A DNA stretch of 64,000 nucleotides, from assembly GCA_956465555.1 (NCBI GenBank), contig OY101123.1, positions 372,001-436,000 of the forward strand. Direction: 5' to 3'. Position 1 is the stretch's first letter. Every line of letters begins with the position of its first letter. The position numbers were made by a program, and so were the translations under genes. Of the stretch, positions 40,007 to 50,891 are shown piece by piece. Under the pieces are notes generated by a model. It saw only the letters and a list, made by a program, of their open reading frames with translations, searched no databases and had not been told where the DNA came from. The stretch is from Nitzschia sp. pyKryTriq1 (Eukaryota > Bacillariophyta > Bacillariophyceae > Bacillariales > Bacillariaceae).

Positions 40007-40579
40007 TTAGGGAGTCTTCTTGTTTTTTAGAGCCTTTTCTCTCATTTCATGAATGAGCTCGTTAGCTAGCATTACCGCTCGTTCTTCGGCCGCCGCTTCC
40101 ATTCCAGCATCCATGGAGTCATGGGCATCTTGTGCTGCAGCTTGCTCACTTTCGAGCAGCTCTTCGTCCGTCTCTTCGTGCACCTGCGCAATACCATGAG
40201 CCAAGTGTTCTTCCGACCACTTACTGTTCGTTTTGGGTTGCTCTCCTCCTTTCATTTTGTGAATCATGTCATGAGCGATCATCACCGCACGTTCCTCTGC
40301 GGCAGCTTCCATTCCAGCGTCGATCGAATCATGCGCGTCTTCGGCTGCCGCTCGTTCGCTTTCTAGGAGCTCTTCATTTGTTTCTTCATGTACTTCGGCG
40401 AGACCGTGGGCCAAGTGTTCGTCATCAAACTTTGACGCCTTGTTGGCAAGGCGCATCAAGGAGTGCCGTGAAAAGGCCACTGTTGCTGGAGGACGAGAAG
40501 GATGCACAGTAAAAGGCGACGCGACCTTGTAAGAAGCAAACAATAGGACACTAACGAATCGGAATTTGGATAGAGTCAT
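40007..40579 (-). CDS. Plastid-type helical protein with two 70-residue repeats
   Basis: 190 residues from the ATG at 40579; upstream frame is leader. Signal peptide FVSVLLFASYKVAS-PFTVHPS fits an ASAFAP-like plastid signal. The rest is nearly all two tandem copies of a 70-residue unit (residues 50-119 and 120 to about 181). Each has HLAHG(L/I)A(E/Q)VHEET(N/D)EELLES, then DAHDS(I/M)DAGMEAAAEERAVM. They are highly charged amphipathic helices with regular Glu/His/Ala spacing and no cysteine. The 210-bp period shows an internal duplication. I do not recognise the family. A structural or binding role in the plastid is a guess. Confidence 0.65.
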   Translation of the reverse strand: MTLSKFRFVSVLLFASYKVASPFTVHPSRPPATVAFSRHSLMRLANKASKFDDEHLAHGLAEVHEETNEELLESERAAAEDAHDSIDAGMEAAAEERAVMIAHDMIHKMKGGEQPKTNSKWSEEHLAHGIAQVHEETDEELLESEQAAAQDAHDSMDAGMEAAAEERAVMLANELIHEMREKALKNKKTP

Positions 40580-41564
40580 GGTGTGAAACGGTTGTTGCTG
40601 TTGAGTTGTAAATGAATGTATTGTGTTGTGTTGTGTTGTGTTGTTGTGTACCGTATGTTGGAGTAATCGAGATTTGTGACATCTCGTCGGTTGTCGTCGT
40701 ATCAATAGATCCAGCATCTTCTCGTCATCCATCCGTCATCGATCCATCAACTTTTGCGGTGAGAACGCGAACCCTGCACCTCAAGGAACAAAAAGAAGCG
40801 AGACTTCGAGCGGACCTCGCAGCTTTAGGTTATGAGTTTCAGAGGAGTAATCGTGTGAGACGTGAGAAATAGAGATGCGGTCGAAGGGGTCATCGTTTTC
40901 TAAATAATCTGTACTCGTACACCACCTTTGGAAGATACGGTAGTAGACTCTCTACTAGTAGTAGAGAGGCTTTTCGTCCCTCCGCTCTCTCGCTCCTCTA
41001 CTAGTAGAGTACCGTAGAGAGAACAGTAGAGAGAGGAAAAGTAGACAACCTTTGAACAGTCGCTACTTCCCTAAGAATACCGACTGGCAAGAATAGAAGT
41101 TTGCTCGTCATTGTTCCTATATGCATTTATTTTGCAGGTGCGGCGGTTTACTGCTGGAAAACTACTACCCCCCGCCGTCCTGGCCCAGCACTACCACTGC
41201 TTTCTTTGCTGTTCTTGATCTTTTTTTCACGCTACATTATGAATGGATTGTAGGAAGGACTTTCACCGCGTATGTTTGCTGTGAATCTGATTCGCTGGGC
41301 ATCGAAGAGACTACTGAAAACTGGGAGTGTTGAAACTCATTTCTACTAGGAGTCTTTTACGATACTAAACTACTAGTAGCGCACTGTAGTCACCTTATTT
41401 CCAACGCCCATTTCCTGGAACAGTACTGTATTATTTGCATAGACGGCACAGAACGATAATCAATATTATATCGAAGCATCGTTCTTGTTGCACCATCCAC
41501 CGTATCCCAAGCACCTTAAGCAGAGTCTTCTTCATCACCGATCTCGTGTCTACCAGAGTAAAAT
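40580..41564. other. Intergenic, 985 bp, with CTCTC-TACTAGTA-GAGAG palindromes
   Basis: No supported gene. A TGTTGTGTTG repeat lies at about 40619-40645. Two or more perfect palindromes of the CTCTACTAGTAGAG type lie at 40945-41015, and AAACTACTAGTAGCGC at 41367-41382. Confidence 0.5.
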
Positions 41565-41990
41565 CTAGTAAAACATAAAATGTTTTTGTACAGCTTCACT
41601 GACATCCCAGGTGCAGCTCATTCCGGCAGGAAAGGTTACGAAATCTCCCTTGCCAAAGGTTGCCGGCTTTCGCCCGTCGCTGGGAGTGACGGTCACTTGA
41701 CCCGACAGCAAATAGCAGGATTCGGCGGAATCGTAGGTCCAAGGAAATTTGCTGACACCACAACCCCAGGTTCCCCAATTAAAGACACCCTTTTTGTCCA
41801 GAAACGCTTGGTCGGGTTGAGAAACAACCTCAATCTCGGGCCCAGTTGTGGTGGAAGTACTGCTCATGGCCAAGGAAGAAAAGCTTTTCGTGGTTGTGGT
41901 TGGAGCGACGGCGGCAAATGTAGGATTGGGAGAAAAGGCAGAAATAACAGGGGCGGCTACCAAAACGCACGTAGTGAGAATACTCTTCAT
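41565..41990 (-). CDS. Cupin-fold protein (Cupin_3-like), plastid-type signal
   Basis: 141 residues. The signal peptide ends PVISA-FSPNP, a near-perfect ASAFAP motif, so plastid import is likely. The mature part is a single small cupin: GVFNWGTWGCGVSKFPWTYDSAESCYLLSGQVTVTPSDG gives cupin motif 1, and PATFGKGDFVTFPAGMSCTWDVSE gives motif 2. This type (DUF861) includes ureidoglycine aminohydrolase-like and small-ligand-binding members. The usual metal-binding histidines of motif 1 are not obvious (ESCYLLSG where many cupins have H-x-H...E), so enzymatic activity is uncertain. A strong inverted repeat lies about 150 bp upstream. Confidence 0.75.
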   Translation of the reverse strand: MKSILTTCVLVAAPVISAFSPNPTFAAVAPTTTTKSFSSLAMSSTSTTTGPEIEVVSQPDQAFLDKKGVFNWGTWGCGVSKFPWTYDSAESCYLLSGQVTVTPSDGRKPATFGKGDFVTFPAGMSCTWDVSEAVQKHFMFY

Positions 41991-42470
41991 CGTCCTTTCA
42001 ACAGATCGATCTCGGTGAATATGAAAATGACTCCTCTTGGCGTGGTGCAGTGGACGTCATCGTCGAGAGATCTTTACTTTGTTGTCGTCGTCGAACTGCT
42101 CTACCGGTATGGATACTGTACACACGTGTAATGAATCATCCGACGTGAGACGTGAGGCGTCTCACGTCATTCGAACGAGTCCAATTCGCTTGCTTCGCTC
42201 GACCCGCCCGCCGCGACAATGAAAAGCAGTATCCGAGAATGAAATTTGGAAATGATGGCATGCCTACACACGGAAAGGAGGGGAAGTATTATTATTTGTA
42301 GTTGATGATGAATCCTCGGTCGCAAGCTGATACTGCATACTCTACAAGAATATATGTAATTTGTGGCCTCCTACTATAAAAACAGCGGATCGGAGAATCG
42401 TCCTCTCACGCATTCATTCATGCTACAACTAGAGTCTAATAGCAGAAAGTTCAGTTCCTGTACAGACCGC
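41991..42470. other. Intergenic between cupin promoter and SCS-beta 3' end
   Basis: 480 bp. It holds the inverted repeat (42142-42168) and a TACCGGTA word near 42102. No gene is seen; plus-strand frames running into 42471-43139 are antisense shadows. Confidence 0.5.
42142..42168. promoter_or_regulatory. 11-bp inverted repeat upstream of the cupin gene
   Basis: Perfect arms GACGTGAGACG and CGTCTCACGTC with a 5-base spacer, 152 bp upstream of the cupin ATG. The arms include ACGTGA/TCACGT, an ACGT-core type bound by bZIP factors. It could be an operator or an RNA hairpin. Confidence 0.45.
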
Positions 42471-44008
42471 TTACAATTGGAATCCCTCGAACTCGACACC
42501 CACATTGATCTTGGCCGCTTGCATGGCAATCTCCGCCACACCCACCGCCTTGGTGGCAGCATCTTCCAAATCGTCCGCCAAAATCATTTTGAACCCACAT
42601 CCTTCAATCATAGTCTTGGCAGCGTCGACATTGGTTCCTTGCAAACGAATGACAATGGGTTTGCGAATACCAATCTCCTTGGCGGCATTGATGATACCGG
42701 CCGCAATGACGTCGCATCGCATGATACCTCCAAAGATGTTTACCAAAATGGCCTTGACCTTATCGTCGGCATTCAAAATCTCAAAGGCCTTTTGGACTTG
42801 AGTCTCGTTGGCACCACCACCGACATCCAAAAAGTTGGCAGGCGATCCACCCTTCAATTGAATGATATCCATGGTACTCATGGCCAAACCAGCCCCGTTG
42901 ACCATGCATCCAATGCTTCCGTCCAAACCAATGTAGTTGAGATCGTATTTGGAGGCCTCGACTTCGCGGGGATCTTCTTGAGTATAGTCACGCTTTTCAA
43001 AGATGTGCGTTTGTCGGTATGCGGCGTTTTCGTCAAAGTTGATCTTGGCGTCACTGACAACGACATCTCCTTCGGGAGTTTCCGCCAAGGGGTTGATTTC
43101 GACTTGAGTGCAGTCGCAACCTTCAAACAAGGCGTATAAATTCTTCATCAAGGTGATACCCTTGTGCCACGATGGGGAACCAGGCTCTAGGCCCAAGTTG
43201 GTCGCCATGCGTTCGCATTGATCATCTTGAATTCCTTCGGTAATGTCAATTGGCTCGGTAAAGATGATTTCCGGATTCGACTTGGCGACGTCTTCAATAG
43301 AAGTTCCTCCCGCAGGCGATCCAACAAGGAGGGGTCCCTGGCTAGCTCGGTCCATCATGATACTGAGGTACATTTCTCGGCGCATATACAAACGTTCCAT
43401 CAAAAAGACTTTGTTGCAAAGAATTCCATTGGGCGCTTGCTTGGTCACCAATTCTTGGCCCAACATTTTGGCGGCAAGTTCCTTGGCTTGACCGGGTTTC
43501 GTCACAAAGTGAACGCCTCCCTTGAAACCATTCTTGAAGGTACCCAAACCACGGCCTCCACTCAAAACTTGCGCCTTGATGACGACATCTTTGATGGGCT
43601 GGCCGGCTAATGATGATCCGAGTATACGAGTGATAATAAGAGTAGTTAGCAGTAGTAGCGAGAGCGGAGAAAAACGAGCGAGCGAGGGTGAGCAATGTTA
43701 TCATGCAACAGTCTTCGGTCTTGATGGCATCCTATTGTGATAACTATTGATGCTGCCGCAACCCTCACAACAACAACAACCACAAGAATAACACCGATAA
43801 TCAGTGCTTACGTACGTTTGTTGAGGCTGTGAAGAAAGAGGTTTTCGGCTTCATCGGGAGTACTGGCAACGTAGGCCTTGGGCACAGTGACGCCGTAGTG
43901 TTCGAGCAGTTCCATCGACACGTATTCGTGGACATTGAGATTTCGGACGGCTCCCACGGTCGGAGCGGCGGTACGTCGGAGAGTGGAGCGGGCGACAGAA
44001 GACAACAT
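42471..44008 (-). CDS. Succinyl-CoA synthetase (ligase) beta subunit, mitochondrial
   Basis: TCA-cycle enzyme subunit: succinyl-CoA + ADP/GDP + Pi to succinate + CoA + ATP/GTP. Exons 44008-43816 and 43606-42471 (209-nt intron, GTACGT...CATTAG) give 442 residues. The N terminus [21 protein letters not shown] is a mitochondrial presequence before [16 protein letters not shown], the usual mature start. The ATP-grasp domain has [16 protein letters not shown] and [15 protein letters not shown]. The ligase domain has [32 protein letters not shown] and [13 protein letters not shown]. Whether it uses ADP or GDP cannot be decided by eye. Divergent from CCT1. Confidence 0.93.
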
Positions 44009-44700
44009 TGTTTTAGATAGATGCGTAGCTAAGGTATTTCCGGAATGTAACAACAAGGGTTGGCCTTGAAATAGACCAGAAGTAGACGAGAAGTGTCGTT
44101 CCTTGTTATTATTGCTCTTGTCGCAGCAGCCCATGCATCTCATCGACCATCATGGACTGCCGGCAAAGCGTTCCGCGATGACACTGCTGTGATGGGCGAG
44201 CGGTCGACGGTCGTTCTTTGGATTCTTCTTCTTCCCCATTTTCTTCTCTTCTTCGCCGATCGTTCTCTGCGACACACGCGATCCTCCGGCGGATCTTTGC
44301 GTCGTCTTCCGTCTTCCGGCAGAGCCAGCTGTCAATGCGCAGCGCGTCATGGCACGGCTGGCGTCTTAACCATTATCTAACGGCTTTATTTCGTCTGGCC
44401 TGCCTGCCTGCCTTCCACACAGGGTCGACCTCTTCGATTTCATTCGTCATTCATTCATTCCTTTCGCATCCCTTGCTTTCTTGGCGGCAAAAAGACGACA
44501 ATGATGATCGCGGACGACGGACAGATTTTATCGACGACTTTGGTCCACGCGGCACACGGTCCACGAGAACTGTCGAGCGTCGACCATGGTCCACCACCCC
44601 GTCCTATAGCTCATTTTCATCATTGCCTTGACTTAGACACTACCGGTACCTGTATTGTCTGTATTGTCCAACTCTAACCGCTACAGTACGCAATAACACA
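44009..44700. promoter_or_regulatory. Divergent promoter region between SCS-beta and CCT1
   Basis: 692 bp. CT-rich stretch near 44220-44260; TACCGGTACC at 44642-44651 close to the CCT1 start. No gene is seen. Promoter function is inferred from position. Confidence 0.4.
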
Positions 44701-46616
44701 ATGAATACCACTGCAGCCAGTGGTCTGGTAAGTCATCAACAAACTACGTACGATGATGATGTTGTCGTCTCAAACTTGCGCACACACATGTCATTTTCTC
44801 ACTACAAGCATCCTTTTGTACTCCGTCTCCTGCCCTATCCCGCCCTTTCTATCTCTACCGATCCTTACCCCGTTCATAATCGCGTTGCTGTTGCTGTTGC
44901 TTTTGTTCTTTTTTTTGTTGCTGTTGTTAGTTCCTTCAAGGATCCAGAGAATCAGGAGAAGATGTCCGAGTGGGAAATGTGACTGCCGCCATTGCGGTCG
45001 CCAACATTGTCAAGTCGAGTTTGGGCCCTGTCGGCTTGGATAAAATGCTCGTAGATGACATTGGAGATGTCATCATCACCAATGACGGGGCGACCATCTT
45101 GGCACAGTTAGAAGTCGAACATCCAGCCGCTCGTCTCTTGGTCGATCTAGCCCAACTTCAGGACAAGGAGGTCGGAGACGGCACCACGTCGGTAGTGTTG
45201 ATTGCGGCCGAATTGCTCAAACGAGGACAAGAACTCGTGTCCAAACAGGGATTGCATCCCACTACTATCCTATCCGGTTATCGATTGGCATTGAAGGCCG
45301 CTGTGGCCTATCTCAAAAAGACCTTGTTGACTCCGGTGCATTCCTTGACGGACGATCATTTGATGCAAGCGGCTCGCACCAGCATGTCGTCCAAAATCAT
45401 TGGCAAGGAGGGAGATTTCTTTGCCCAGCTCGCCGTAGACGCCACCAAATCGGTCGCGACGACGACAACGGGCTCGGCAAATAAGAGTGATGGCGGCAAC
45501 GGCGGCAAGACGAAATACCCGCTCTCGGCGATTCATATTCTCAAGGCGCATGGCAAGTCGAGTTTGGAATCGTATCTCATGAAGGGCGGCTTTTGTCTCA
45601 ATGCCCAACGAGCCGCCCAAGGGATGCCTTCTACAGTTGGAAGTCCGGACGATGAATCAGCTCCTACAGATACGGTCAAGATTGCCATGTTGGATATGAA
45701 TTTACAAAAACACCGCATGGCCATGGGAATTAGTATTCAAGTCAAGGATGCGGCAGAAATTGAGAATATCAAAAAGCGAGAAATGGATATTACCAAAGAG
45801 AAGATTCAAAAAATCATTGATGCGGGTGCCAATGTAGTCTTGACTACCAAAGGAATGGACGATGTGTGTATGAAATACTTTGTGGAAGCGGGGATTTTGT
45901 GTGCCCGGCGTGTTCCCAAAGAAGATTTGAAGCGTCTGGCCAAAGCGACGGGTGGGCAGTTAGTGATTACCATGGCCGATATGGAAGGAGAGGAATCGTT
46001 TGATCCTGAAACGTTGGGGGCTTGTCGTGGAGTCAAGGAAGTTCGAATTGGAGATGGAGAAATGATGCATGTGTATGGATGTCGGGGAGGTGGAGCCTCT
46101 ACCATAGTCTTGCGGGGAGCCAATGAGTACATGTTGGATGAAATGGACCGGGCCCTGCACGATTCTCTATGCGTAGTGAAACGAATGCTGGAATCGAATA
46201 CTCTAGTCCCAGGAGGCGGTGCCGTCGAAGTGGCCCTTTCTGTGTATCTTCAGGAGTACGCCACAACCTTGGGTACACGAGAGCAACTGGCCATTGAAGC
46301 CTTTGCTGAGTCCCTGTTGGTCATCCCCAAGACTTTGGCGGTCAATGCGGCCAAGGACAGTGCTGACCTGGTAGCCAAACTTCGCGCGTTGCACACCAAG
46401 AGTCAGCTCAAGCCCGAGGATGAACACTACAAGACGTGGGGATTGGATCTCGTAGAAGGAACGATTCGGGACAATCTGGCAGCGGGAGTGGTGGAACCGG
46501 CCATGTCCAAGATCAAGTCCTTGCGGTTTGCTACAGAAGCAGCTATTACCATTCTTCGAATTGACGATCGTATCCAAACCAACGCAGGTCCTGGAGGCCC
46601 GATGGGAGGAAGGTAG
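44701..46616 (+). CDS. CCT1: T-complex protein 1 subunit alpha (CCT1)
   Basis: Subunit of the cytosolic TRiC/CCT chaperonin that folds actin, tubulin and other clients. A 27-nt first exon (44701-44727, nine codons) is joined to 44931-46616 by a 203-nt intron with a long T/G-rich tract before the acceptor; 570 residues. NVTAAIAVANIVKSSLGPVGLDKML is the alpha-type start. NDGATIL, GDGTTSVV (ATP site, about residue 91) and the equatorial LVPGGGAVEVALS follow. ARTSMSSKIIG and EDLKRLAKATG are also typical of CCT1 rather than other CCT subunits. An insertion rich in Thr/Gly/Asn (about residues 190-205) is the only unusual part. Confidence 0.93.
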
Positions 46617-47354
46617 ATAGTAAAATAATGTATGAGCTGAACTCCTCGGCAGTACTCCTACTGTACCGGTAGAAAGGAATGGACGGGTACTCACATTACT
46701 ATCTACTGTAGTGATAAAGCTGAAGACTAGGTCGAGTAGATGATGATTTGTCTAAGACTTTTTCCTACATTAGTAGGAGATTGTTATTCTTATTAGTTGT
46801 TGTGGTCTTCTTGCAGCAACAGTACTGGTACTGGTAGTCGCTAGTACAGTAAGTGTTAGAGTATACGAGTACAGCCATCGTAAAGCAGCTAAAAAGGAGT
46901 GACGGGTCCAATTTAGCTACTACCTTGACGGTCGGCGAGAGCAAAGAATCTCTCTTGCGCCGGAACGCATTCTCTCTACTAGCTCTCTAGAGTAGTAGAG
47001 AGTCGTCACAGACATAGTAGAATAGAGTATAAAGATTCCTTGGTCGTCGAAGAAGGAGGAGAGGAAGGAGGAGGAGGAGGAGGCGCAGGAGCACGCACGC
47101 TGGGATTGGGATCTGCTGGATGGGATTGGGTCGGCGGGCGCACAATTCTGCGGCGGCTAGAAACATTACCAAGGTTGACGTACAAGGTTCCGTCACACTC
47201 ATCACGCGCCGGCGTTCTCCCTCCGACACCGACCAAAATCGCAACGGCGGCGAAAGACGCAACAAAACGCAACGAGAAACAAACCGAGCCCCCGCATCAC
47301 CGATGATCGATCATCCCACGCCCACAAAACCACGATGATGATGACAGGAGTGTC
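46617..47354. other. Intergenic with dispersed repeat copy
   Basis: 738 bp, no gene. Contains the third copy of the CTGCTTTACGAT element in reverse (46877-46910), CTCTCTA/TAGAGAG palindromes (46973-47002), TACTGGTACTGG at 46820-46834, and a GGAGGA run (47049-47085). Confidence 0.5.
46877..46910 (-). repeat. Dispersed CTGCTTTACGAT element, reverse copy
   Basis: The reverse complement contains CCTTTTTAGCTGCTTTACGA, close to 16363-16387 and 22172-22194. Confidence 0.6.
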
Positions 47355-49341
47355 ATGCCGTGGGAGTTGGGTGTCGAAGTGATTGCTACTGCTAAAAAAA
47401 TAACAAAAGGGTTGTGTTGGGAGATGATCTTTGGAAGTTGGAGTCCGGGACGGCGGAATGGAAGCAAAGCGAAAAGCACAACTACAGCTAGTAGTAGTAG
47501 TGTTGGCAGCAGTGGAAAGAATAACCCTTTGCTTCCCCGGCGTCGGTCCAACGAGGAGTCGTCGTCAACAGGGGCTGTCAACAACGGCAGCAGACGGAGT
47601 ACTCATCATTCCCATTCGCATCCCAATTGCAGCAGCGCTGTTCTCGACCGTACTACTAGTGCCAGGAGGGCTATCGATCCGCTTCAAGAATCGGAGTCAA
47701 AGTCAAAGTCATGCCATACCAGCAGCAGCGGTAGTGGTAGTAGAAGGGGCAGGCTGAAACTCGATCAAGATGAGGATCGTGCCAGTAATATGAAATCCAC
47801 TTCCGGACATGATCATCATCACCATCATCACAGTCATAAAACGAGGCGACGGCACACTACTCGGCCGCGAACCAAGAAAGCACCACGCTTCAAGTACTCG
47901 TTCCTCGTTAAATGTCTGGGGGTACATCGTCCGGATCCAACACAAAAGATGATGCAGTACGAAATTATAGATGTGAACGCTTTGGCGTTTCCTCGATTAC
48001 GAGTCGAATGGCGAGAGGACAACGTGTGTCCTTTTTGCCGTTTTCCATGTGTACGTTATTTGTTCGATCGTTCGTTCGTTGGGGAAGGGTGCAATGTGCG
48101 TGTCTACAGTGGAAGTTGCTCACGGTTTTGGCTTGCAATTGTGTATTGCTTTTTTGTTCCTCTCATCATCATCATCATCATCAACATCCTCAGACATCCA
48201 GTGACAAGGTGATCAAACACTTGCATCGTTTTCATCGCGATCACCACTCCTGTCAAGTTAGCGACGAAGCGGATGGCATTGTAAGTACTATATTTTATAC
48301 ACACACACATGAGCATTCTGCTGCTTGCTGTTGTTTCACCTTACCTTGCCTTACCGCTGTTTCCTTCGCTTGCATCAACCAATCCAACCAACCAATCCAT
48401 CAATCAATCCATCTATCCAGATTCAAATCACTGCCACACCCATACGAGCTTATCGGGATCAAGCCAAGTCGGAAGTCTGCCGGCCCTTGCCACGAGAACC
48501 GGAATGCAAATTTGATGATTTTGTGTTTGTACGGTACCGTAATCATGATCATCATTCAAGTATTATGAATGGTGCTGCAGCTGCTAGTAGTAGTACTAGC
48601 CGAAAACGAAAACGGAGAAGGCGCCTACCAGTTCAACCATGGTTGCCCGAAGGATGGGATGCCAGACAAAATTCTTCTCAAGGACATGGAGAGATGCTAT
48701 TTCCGGATCCATGGACCGTGCCTCTCCATTTGAGATCGACCAAGGAAGCCATCAAAGCGAGGGACAATCCAAGGTTACAGTATTATCACACAAGATCAAG
48801 GTTACCTATGCGTGTCGGGGACTGGGAGGTAGATTCGGAGGAAGAGTCAGACAATGAGTGGGTCGATTTGTGGAGTAGTGGGGTGCGTTTTTTCTAATAC
48901 TTACTTCAGCGGTGGCTGGGTCTTATTTGTGTGTAATCGATATTCTTTTGTAATCTGACAGCCTACTGTTTCGTTTCTCAGGGAATCAAAGCATTTACAG
49001 ACGTCAATGACAATGAGAAGCTGCTATTGGTTTTGTGGAATCGATTTACTCGTGCTGACGTGCTCATTGACGAGAAGACCGCTTCGGAGAGAATCTTGGC
49101 ATTTATAAAACAACATGGCCATGAATTGAACAATGCAAGTGCAAGGAAGCAACTATTAATGTTCTTGACCATGTTTACCGAGCATCGTATGATATCTTCC
49201 AGTCGCCTGCTAGACTGCATGAACTTCTACGATCAAGTGGTAAAAGGAAATGTGCCAAGTGCAGCTGGTAAAGCTGGTTATCCTTCGAAGCGTTTCAAAC
49301 CTGCCGAGGAGGCTGCTTCAGATCCAGACGAAGATGGGTAG
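47355..49341 (+). CDS. Su(z)12/EMF2-type Polycomb (PRC2) subunit with VEFS box
   Basis: Core subunit of Polycomb repressive complex 2, which methylates histone H3 lysine 27 in the nucleus. Four exons, 47355-48050, 48194-48280, 48421-48882 and 48982-49341 (introns 143, 140 and 99 nt, all phase 0), give 534 residues. The N-terminal 190 residues are low-complexity Ser/Arg/His. Then NVCPFCRFPC and, across intron 1, SSDKVIKHLHRFH form the single C2H2 zinc finger typical of SUZ12/VRN2. After a basic KRKRRRR patch comes the VEFS box: DWEVDSEEESDNEWVDLW, then (exon 4) LLLVLWNRFTR, FIKQHG and LLMFLTMFTEHRMISSSRLLDCM. The order zinc finger then VEFS box is diagnostic. Confidence 0.85.
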
Positions 49342-49497
49342 GTTATTGCTATAAGCTTATAGACTAGAACATTTTGCTTCATGGACGACTCGTATGTCAT
49401 AGTAACCCGGCGACGGACGATCTGCCGTTTCAAGACCTGCGGTGGCTGTGCTATGTTTCTCAGGTTACTCTACTCATCTCTAGATGCACCTCTCAGT

Positions 49498-49514
49498 GGG
49501 GGGGGGGGGGGGGG
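49498..49514 (+). repeat. Poly-G tract
   Basis: About 17 consecutive G just beyond the 3' end of the GT31 gene (C-run on its coding strand). It is a likely assembly and sequencing weak spot and a possible G-quadruplex. Confidence 0.9.
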
Positions 49515-49520
49515 CAAACT

Positions 49521-50891
49521 TCAAACGACCTGAGTGCCGGCATTTGCCACCGTTTCTTTGTCATCGTTATCGTTGGCGCACCAAGAATTGAAGAACGCAT
49601 GGTATCGATACATAAGGTCCGTGACGGTCAAGTGGGATGTCGCAAGTCTTTTCTTACAAGTTTTCAAATGGAAACTGATTTGGTGTTCGCTGACATGATG
49701 AATGCCAACTTTGTTCGTGAAATTAAACATGCGCTTGAGTCTTGTGGGTGAAATGGGGCTGTTCCTTCCTTGGAATTCACTGGTTGCTTGAGCGCTGACA
49801 CGGAATCGCCACCCTCCTTCATCATCTTGTGTATCCGTAATGTAGACATGATGCTCCACGAAGAACTCTGCCATGAAGATATCCTCTCTCGAGTCGTGTA
49901 CATCCACCCGAAAGTTATCAGCTCCGAGCCGTCCCCACATTTCGAGTGCCGCTTGATTGAAAACATAGCCGCTCCCTCCTGCAATCACTGGCATTCGCTT
50001 GAACATCATTGGCTGTCCCAAAAGTAATGGGCGGGGGCGCAATGTAGCTGTTTGGCCGGCCCCAGCCTTGGCGTAGTAGCGAGAGATTCGATCCAGATGG
50101 CCGTCTTGGAGCCTTTGTACTTGCGCACTCTTCAAAAATAGTCGTAAGTGATCCATCAACACGTAGGTATCATCTCCGGCGATGTAGAAATAGTCATAGT
50201 CGTTTCTAAAGTGGTCGTAGGCGTACGTCCACATACTTCGGATCTTCTGCCACATATTCCCGTATTCTTCGGGTCCTTGGTGCGGCAAATCGATTGTCCC
50301 AATCGAGTGATCCGTCAGATTGCTCGCCCCGATGAAACCATCACACTGTTGGCCCCATGTTTCCGCAATAGCCGTTTGGGCAGAATGAATATCGGCTTCT
50401 GTGTACACCGTATAGATCATGCAAAGGATCCGAACGGACCCTCCTCCCTGCCCTTCTGTAGCATTTCTGGCGCGAAGCTCCGTTTGTGCCTTTTTCAATC
50501 CTCGACGAATCTTATGTAAAACTGCGTTTCCTCCCTCCCCTTCAATGCCATATCTCTGTCCCCCTTTGGGGCAGAGAATGGATCGATTACTATCGTTTGC
50601 TATCATCGCCCGCGGACTTGGTGGTTTCCGAAGACGCTTTACAGTCGGGTCGACCACCATTCCTAGAGAACCGTTCGGGTGCCTCGCTCCCATGTGAGGA
50701 TGCGTGAGATTAGCGGCGGTACTGGTAGGAGGACCACAACATCTCCACCAGGTGTCTTCACTGACAAGGGCGTTCAAGGGAGTATCGGGGCCAAAGAGAA
50801 GCTGAAGGCCAACGATTTGTTGGCTGGCGGCTAGAATCGAGAGAGACGCTGAAAGGAACACGAGCGACAGCACAATTTCCCTCTTATTCAT
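49521..50891 (-). CDS. GT31 beta-1,3-galactosyltransferase-like (C1GALT/T-synthase type)
   Basis: Golgi type II enzyme, 456 residues, that probably adds galactose in beta-1,3 linkage to a glycoprotein sugar. The N-terminal anchor is MNKREIVLSLVFLSASLSILAAS. The catalytic part resembles core-1 synthase: VRILCMIYTVYTEADIH...AIAETWGQQCDGF, then IDLPHQGPEEYGNMWQKIRSMW, then YFYIAGDDTYVLMDHL, in which D-D-T is the metal-binding D-x-D. VIAGGSGYVFNQAAL and DVHDSREDIFMAEF follow (acceptor/donor site glycine-rich turn and ED-x2-M/L). Many sequons are visible in the stem. The acceptor is not known; core-1 O-glycan is a family-based guess. Confidence 0.8.
   Translation of the reverse strand: MNKREIVLSLVFLSASLSILAASQQIVGLQLLFGPDTPLNALVSEDTWWRCCGPPTSTAANLTHPHMGARHPNGSLGMVVDPTVKRLRKPPSPRAMIANDSNRSILCPKGGQRYGIEGEGGNAVLHKIRRGLKKAQTELRARNATEGQGGGSVRILCMIYTVYTEADIHSAQTAIAETWGQQCDGFIGASNLTDHSIGTIDLPHQGPEEYGNMWQKIRSMWTYAYDHFRNDYDYFYIAGDDTYVLMDHLRLFLKSAQVQRLQDGHLDRISRYYAKAGAGQTATLRPRPLLLGQPMMFKRMPVIAGGSGYVFNQAALEMWGRLGADNFRVDVHDSREDIFMAEFFVEHHVYITDTQDDEGGWRFRVSAQATSEFQGRNSPISPTRLKRMFNFTNKVGIHHVSEHQISFHLKTCKKRLATSHLTVTDLMYRYHAFFNSWCANDNDDKETVANAGTQVV

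Noticed and set aside
42363-43139. Long plus-strand open frame opposite SCS-beta
   Set aside because: Antisense shadow of a strongly conserved gene; no domain and no ATG context.
49498-49514. Poly-G tract as a regulatory G-quadruplex
   Set aside because: A single homopolymer run at a gene end is more simply a slippage product; no second G-tract is nearby.
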